A stretch of 64,000 bases of DNA from contig NW_026570300.1 of NCBI RefSeq assembly GCF_019649055.1, positions 124,001 to 188,000 of the forward strand, written 5' to 3'. Shown piece by piece: positions 58,706-64,000 of this stretch. Source of the DNA: Paramacrobiotus metropolitanus. Taxonomy: Eukaryota > Tardigrada > Eutardigrada > Parachela > Macrobiotidae. Position 1 is the first letter of the stretch. Each line of letters begins with the position of its first letter. The position numbers and the translations under genes were made by a program. Under the pieces are notes generated by a model. It was not told the origin of the DNA and did not search any database. It saw only the letters and a program-made list of their open reading frames with translations.

Positions 58706-59698
58706 ATGGCGAACAATTCCTCTACACATATGATAATCCCGTACGCTATTTTTGGTTGGAGTGCTCTAACAATCTTTAATGTCTTCAGTATGATCTCTGG
58801 GATCATCCTGAACAGTGTGGCTATCTATATTATCTACCTGGACCGGCAAAACTTTACTGCTTTCCGCATTTACATCATTAATCTTCTCATTTGCAACTTA
58901 CTCCATGCCACCATGAATAAACCAGCCGCAATATTGTTGCATTGGAACGCAACCAATTTCCACAATCCGGAACTTTGTGACCTTTTTATTTTCGCCACTT
59001 CCATCACACTAACCTCCACGATGCATGCCAACCTGCTGATGACGCTGAACCGATTTTGGGCGGTGACCTTTCCCAATTCCTACCGTCTGCGTCATAAGGT
59101 GAAACTGGCATGTAGCGCATGCGTTATCATGTTTTTCTACAGTCAAATTATTAGTCTCCCGGCGTTGATCATCGATTCCTTGTACTACCGTCTCGCTACA
59201 ACGGTAATCCCAGCGTGCTCGGCCAATCAACCAGCACAACCCAGGACACTGGATGGTCGTGCATTTCACGCGCTGTTGTTGCCGGAACTGCTGACCATTG
59301 GATTGTTTCCGGTCATCGTTTGGCAACGTCGACGAAGGATTAGTAAGCGGCTCAGAATAGCACAAAACCCAAACGCGGTTTTACCGGGAGCACCGACCAA
59401 TTCAGCGCCCCACAAACCTTCTCGGCGGCGCACGCCCAACAACATGGTAACTTTTTATCTAATGATGGGCTCCATTGTGGTGTGCTGGACGCCGATAACC
59501 GTAACAACGATTTCGAACTACGCTACGACCGTTTCTGATACTCACATTTTTATGGTTGTCGGTAATATGTTCTCCTGCCAGATTATTCTGGATCCGATCC
59601 TGCTGATCATTGCCTCCGCGGTTGTGGCGAAATGGGACCGGAGATCGGAAAACGGGCAAAATGCACGACATAACAACGCTGTGGCTTTGGATACATGA
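58706..59698 (+). CDS. intronless rhodopsin-like GPCR, paralog B
   Basis: 330 residues, intact, one exon. Same start (MANNSSTHMIIPYA) and plan as paralog A, with similarity over the whole length. The DRY position is again NRF (LNRFWAVTFP), CWTP is in TM6 and DPILLI in TM7. Differences cluster in TM1, loop 2, the Pro/Asn-rich third loop and the C-tail. Most nucleotide changes appear to be synonymous or conservative, which suggests the protein is still under selection. Duplicated with its upstream flank; about 6 kb lies between the two genes. Confidence 0.85.
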   Translation: MANNSSTHMIIPYAIFGWSALTIFNVFSMISGIILNSVAIYIIYLDRQNFTAFRIYIINLLICNLLHATMNKPAAILLHWNATNFHNPELCDLFIFATSITLTSTMHANLLMTLNRFWAVTFPNSYRLRHKVKLACSACVIMFFYSQIISLPALIIDSLYYRLATTVIPACSANQPAQPRTLDGRAFHALLLPELLTIGLFPVIVWQRRRRISKRLRIAQNPNAVLPGAPTNSAPHKPSRRRTPNNMVTFYLMMGSIVVCWTPITVTTISNYATTVSDTHIFMVVGNMFSCQIILDPILLIIASAVVAKWDRRSENGQNARHNNAVALDT

Positions 59699-61049
59699 AA
59701 ACCGAATGCTCCTTTTTTCGTAATACTGTTGTCCATTGTACAATATTAATAATTGTTATTATCTTGTGTGCGCCGTACATTATTTTAGTTATAACCTAAC
59801 TTCTACCGGTACAATTTCGCATTTTGTTCTACAGATGCGAGTTAGCATCCGTTCCAGTCGTTTAAAACTGCCAAGATTCCGCTTGTCATTGCAGTTTTTT
59901 TTTATAACACAAGTCATAAATATTAATTACAGTTCTGTGTGAATAAGCAGTCACACCCGTTTGTACCAGTGGATTTTTGCATTAGCATACGATTCTGCGA
60001 TGATACAGATAATTTTGGTACTTATACTAACAGCAGAAAAGATGTACTTAAATCGCGAGCAACGTTAGCACGCAACCTAATACATGTACAGTAGGAGTAC
60101 TCGTCTCAGTATCACAAAACAGCCTTCACGTCCACGATTTCACCGCATTCGCCTTCGCTTTTGCCGGCTTAAATTTTCGAAATACGGTAGGAGCACATTA
60201 AAACGGGGCGTTCTATTCGCGGCGCAAAGTTGCAGAGTGCAGACGCTGTAGACCAACGAAAAGGATCTTTTGCTACCGCTTACAACCAGTAAATGTTCCT
60301 GAATCTCTTGGGACATGGACATGGATACTGTAACCGTCGACCAGCCGGTGTTGAGCGCGGTCCTCGTACACTTCCATCGCGTCTGCGCATGTATTCCGTC
60401 GAACACAGAGGTCAAATGCCATCGTTTATGGCATGCTGTAGGAGGTTAACCGGTATAACTAGTGGTGGTTGATAACCACATCATTGCAAAAAAAGTACTG
60501 AATTTTGCCACGCGTTGACTAACATCACCAGGGTTTATCCCTTATCCACCTTGCTTGCACAACAGAGCTTACGGAGCGACCGTTGCAACGGTAGCCAGCG
60601 AGTGCCAGCGACTTGTATACTATACGTATGTCAAATTCAAACCACTTTTTAACGTTCATTCTGCTAATTCTGCCACAAAACTTGTGAACTTAAAGCATAT
60701 AATTTTTTTCTTTTTTCTTTTGAGCTGTTGCGCAACCGTTTCTGATCGGGACCAACAGAAATATTTTTTGGTACCGTTACTGGCTTTACATAGTGCTGCA
60801 TAGCGGTGTCTTATCTACCGACTACCGCCACGTGACCTTTTCAGCTCTTAAGCCTGTATAGAGTCGGTCCTGCTAGATATTATAGTGACGTGCGACCTTA
60901 AAGAGGTGAGGTTCGCGTGACTGACATGTTGTCAGCTATTCAGAGTCTTATTAAATGAACAGGATCTTTAGGAATCTTACTGACATTGTACAGATGCTTC
61001 CGATGTGGCCACTCCCTACTATCAGATGGCATGTACTGTACTTTGTCTT
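59699..61049. other. intergenic, no gene seen
   Basis: The first 250 bases match the 3' flank of GPCR A in places (ttctaccggtacaatttcgcattttgttctaca type words), so the duplication also covered the 3' side. Otherwise nothing. Confidence 0.4.
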
Positions 61050-61217
61050 AGGCCTTGGCTCAAATTTGAACCGTATCTCGCTACGGTACGGTGGCTCCAC
61101 CGCACGAGGTGGCTTGGAGAACGGAATCTATAGGCGTGGCCACTGCAAACAGCTACATCGTGTGGTGGAGCTGCCGTAACGTAGCGAGATACGGTTCGAA
61201 TTTGAGCCAAGGCCTTA
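61050..61217. mobile_element. 168 bp inverted-repeat element
   Basis: Left arm about 61050-61106 and right arm about 61160-61217 are reverse complements with a few mismatches (aggccttggctcaaattt against aaatttgagccaaggcct), leaving a loop of about 53 bases. Size and form fit a MITE or foldback element. No coding capacity. Confidence 0.7.
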
Positions 61218-62402
61218 CTGTACCATTACCGGATATTACGTGATAAAATTAAAAAAACCGCGACTTTCCAATGTAAACAGGGCCAATGTAAATATTCCGT
61301 AAATCCGTAGTACTGTAAACTTGCTCGAAACGTTTTACTAGTTGCAGAGTTTCTGGGTGAGGAAAGACTGAAATTTGGAAAAACGATTGTGAAAGTCTCT
61401 TACAGAATTCCGACCGGAGGTCGTACCCGTACTGACTGCAGAATGCTGTACTGCGCGTACAATAATCGAGATCAGGATTATGTAGGCGTAGCCCAGCTAA
61501 TGATTGAATCATACACTTTGATTGAATTAATCAGCCGGCTAGCCTGTCGTTTAGTTCTGCATTTCAACTTTAACCTGAAGAAAAAACTGTAACCTTTACA
61601 TTCGAAAATTCAAGCGAATTTACAGTACCGCTCGCGATGCTTCGTAAGCGTAGCTGGAAATGCCTAGTAAAGAAAATGATTTGAAAAAGACAAGGGTAAA
61701 GGTAAAGAACCGTACCAGTACAGTGCAGATGACAATACTAATAGCGACGACGACAAGTCAGTTGCTTGCACCAGCTGGGATTGCAATGTGAAGCTGTATC
61801 TAGTATTGCATGCTAGATACTATACTATCCAGCTGGCTGGATATTACATTGCATACTAGATACTGTACTTGCTGTCAATAATACACAGTAAGACACCACG
61901 ATACAATCGTGTGTGTACCGGTACAGTATCAATCTGCGGCTTATATAGATATAATGAGTTGTCGTCGTCGCTGCACTATAATGCACCACGATGAAAACGT
62001 GCCTGTATTATTTTCCAACTGTTGCTACTGTATCACACGCCCACCACCTGTATTGTGTAGATTTGTTATTTAAATGCAATACGGTTAATAATTCTTGCAC
62101 CACAGTGCAAACTATGTTTTCATTAGTACTGCAATCTTCAGTATCTCTAGTGACACTGTGCATTATAATGCACCGTACTTTACCATGACGCAACCGTTTT
62201 TGTATCAGTACGGTGCAGATCTGCAAAGCAGACAAGAATTGAAAAGCTGTCGTCGTCGCATGTTTACCATAATGCAATGCATTTTTAAAAAAATGTAAAA
62301 ATGAGAAATCTCCACTAATTAGTCCTTTGTTATGCTAAGATCAGTCCACTAACACCGATTACCTAGCCGGTGCCGCGTCAGGGGGTTGGGGTTCTGGGAG
62401 GG
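61218..62402. other. intergenic, no gene seen
   Basis: Short words such as gtacagtgcagat and agatactatac recur near 61715-61880, including a small inverted repeat. No gene. Confidence 0.4.
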
Positions 62403-62965
62403 TTAGGTTTGGGCACCCAGATTAACAGCAGGATTGCTGCTTGTACGGACACTATGTTGCGGCACCCATACTATTTCACCAGGAAGGGCTGCTGCTGCAT
62501 TGGCAACCAGCACTGTGGTGTGGTTTGATCGGCCACTGGATGGTGTCGACTCGGGAACTATGTTGTCAATATGAAGCGGGAGCGATCTCATAGTGTGGAA
62601 GGAACTGGAAGCTGAAAGTCCGGTGCCGGTATACCCATAGGCTCTTTGGGATCGGCGACTGCGACTGGAGAAATATTCTGGACACGAATTGGTTCGACGG
62701 GTCCGTAGTGGTCTTTGCGCTCACTACTTGGAGCGATTTGTATGGATTGCCCATTCGATACCGGCAAGTAATTAATCAGCGGGGTGAAAGCGTGGGTTGG
62801 GTGTGGCCCTGCAAATCGTTCTGGTGGTGGTGCATTTGCTGAATTCATTGGTAAGCGGCCATGAGATGAATTACTTGACGGTATGATGGCATGCATCAAG
62901 CATTTCAAAGTCTGATCCATTCTCATCATATGACTAAAGACAATATAATCGAAGCTATTTGACAA
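62403..62965 (-). CDS. proline-rich hypothetical protein, possible frameshift
   Basis: A 125-codon frame (62965-62588) starts MSNSFDYIVFSH, becomes Pro/Ser/Asn-rich, and ends at a TGA; a 62-codon frame in another phase (62591-62403) begins right there and continues the same Pro/Asn/Val-rich style. One missing base near 62590 would join them into about 187 residues. No recognised domain. It could be one exon of a larger low-complexity regulator or a chance frame. Confidence 0.35.
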
Positions 62966-63141
62966 CGTAAAACATACTCTTTCGGGTTATGTATACGTAT
63001 ACCATACATTTAAACTGCAAAAGATAAAGTACTGCTTTAAAGTACAAAGTACTGCTTTTTAAAGTACTGCTTTATCTACAAATTAATGCAATACTTTGCA
63101 GGTCAAAATGTGAATGAAAAAATGTACTGCTATACTTTCAA

Positions 63142-64000
63142 ATGCCCCAGCACTTAATCGTCAGTTTCGGCCTGTTCGGGGATGTTCGGGAAGGTGACCT
63201 TGTTACTGAAAGTAATACAATACTTTCAAAGTATTGCATTACTTTCGAAGTACTGCCATACTTTCAAATGCCTCAGCAATTAATCGTCAGTTTCGGCGTG
63301 TTCGGGAATGTTCGGGAAAGTCACCTTGGTACTGAAAGTAATGCAGTAATTTCAAAGTATTGCATTACTTTCGAAGTACTGCCATGCTTTCAAATGCCCT
63401 AGCACTTAATCGTCAGTTTCGGCCTGTTCGGGGATGTTCGGGAAGGTCACCTTGGTACTGAAAGTAATGCAGTACTTTAAAAGTATTGCTCTACTTTCGA
63501 AGTACTGCCGTACTTTCGAATGCCTCACCAATTAATCGTCAGTTTCGGCGTGTTCGGGGATGTTCGGGAAGGTCACATTGGTACTGAAAGTAATGCAGTA
63601 CTTTTAAAAGTATTGCTTTATTTCGAAGTACTGCCGTACTTTCAAATGCCCCAGCACTTAATCGTCAGTTTCGGCCTGTTCGGGGATGTTCGGGAAGGTC
63701 ACCTTGGTACTGAAAGTAATGCAGTACTTTAAAAGTATTGCTTTACTTTCGAAGTACTGCCGTAATTTCAAATGCCCCAGCACTTAATCGTCAGTTTCGG
63801 CCTGTTCGGGGATGTTCGGGAAGGTCACCTTGGTACTGAAAGTAATGCAGTACTTTAAAAGTATTGCTCTACTTTCGAAGTACTGCCATACTTTCAAATG
63901 CCCCAGCACTTAATCGTCAGTTTCGGCCTGTTCGGGGATGTTCGGGAAGGTCACCTTCTGGTACTGAAAGTAATATTACTTTCAAAGTATTGCTTTACTT
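63142..64000 (+). repeat. 126 bp satellite, at least seven copies
   Basis: Units start at 63142, 63268, 63394, 63520, 63646, 63771 and 63898, with periods 126, 126, 126, 126, 125, 127, and run off the right end. Two variants exist, A (ccccagcactt ... ggcctgttcgg) and B (cctcagcaatt ... ggcgtgttcgg), in the order A B A B A A A. Each unit has an inner set of agtactgc/gcagtact words in both orientations. As 126 is a multiple of three, a 42-residue repeating frame stays open; I do not regard it as a gene. Confidence 0.97.

Noticed and set aside
61141-61217. tRNA-like GGTTCGAATTT in the right arm
   Set aside because: It is part of a long inverted repeat; flanking bases do not form a T stem.
63142-63732. 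Repeating 42-residue frame at the right end
   Set aside because: Explained by a 126 bp satellite whose period is a multiple of three; no start, splice or domain evidence.

Overview
This is a window of animal nuclear DNA. Genes are split by short GT-AG introns, no operons are visible, and the recognisable products are metazoan: PARL, DLAT (pyruvate dehydrogenase E2), RMND1, serpins, rhodopsin-like GPCRs, a THAP protein and a candidate BH3-only protein. The style suggests an ecdysozoan invertebrate. A tardigrade is my guess, but no sequence here proves it. Several conserved genes carry single-base indels in short homopolymers, which suggests an unpolished long-read consensus.

Layout. 1-13 kb holds two minus-strand genes: a three-exon gene with a BH3 motif, a 4.1 kb intron and a hydrophobic tail, then an RRM/RG-rich RNA-binding protein. 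14.4-22.1 kb holds two mitochondrial genes transcribed divergently from a 1.1 kb shared region: PARL (minus, 6 exons) and DLAT (plus, 12 exons). 22.1-25.9 kb is gene-poor, with a small inverted-repeat element abutting a THAP-domain ORF. 25.9-40 kb is a defence-like island: three tandem serpins with different reactive loops, and between the second and third, four small secreted cysteine-rich peptides with a defensin-like spacing and a shared C-terminal D-(I/V)-G. 40.7-42.9 kb is a four-exon peptide-type GPCR. 43.7-60 kb is repeat-rich: two intact intronless GPCR paralogs with a homologous 5' flank, at least four decayed GPCR pieces, a diverged segmental duplication, two inverted copies of a hairpin-repeat array, RMND1 with a ubiquitin-E1-like exon and an array in its first intron, and a retroelement ORF1-like fragment. 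61-64 kb has a 168 bp inverted repeat, a proline-rich ORF and a 126 bp satellite running off the right end.

How the genes relate. PARL, DLAT and RMND1 are mitochondrial. The BH3 candidate would act on the mitochondrial outer membrane if real. Serpins and small cysteine-rich peptides are typical innate-defence products, but co-function here is inferred only from adjacency. Exon boundaries were placed by eye from splice consensus, reading-phase agreement and similarity to known families; no search was run.
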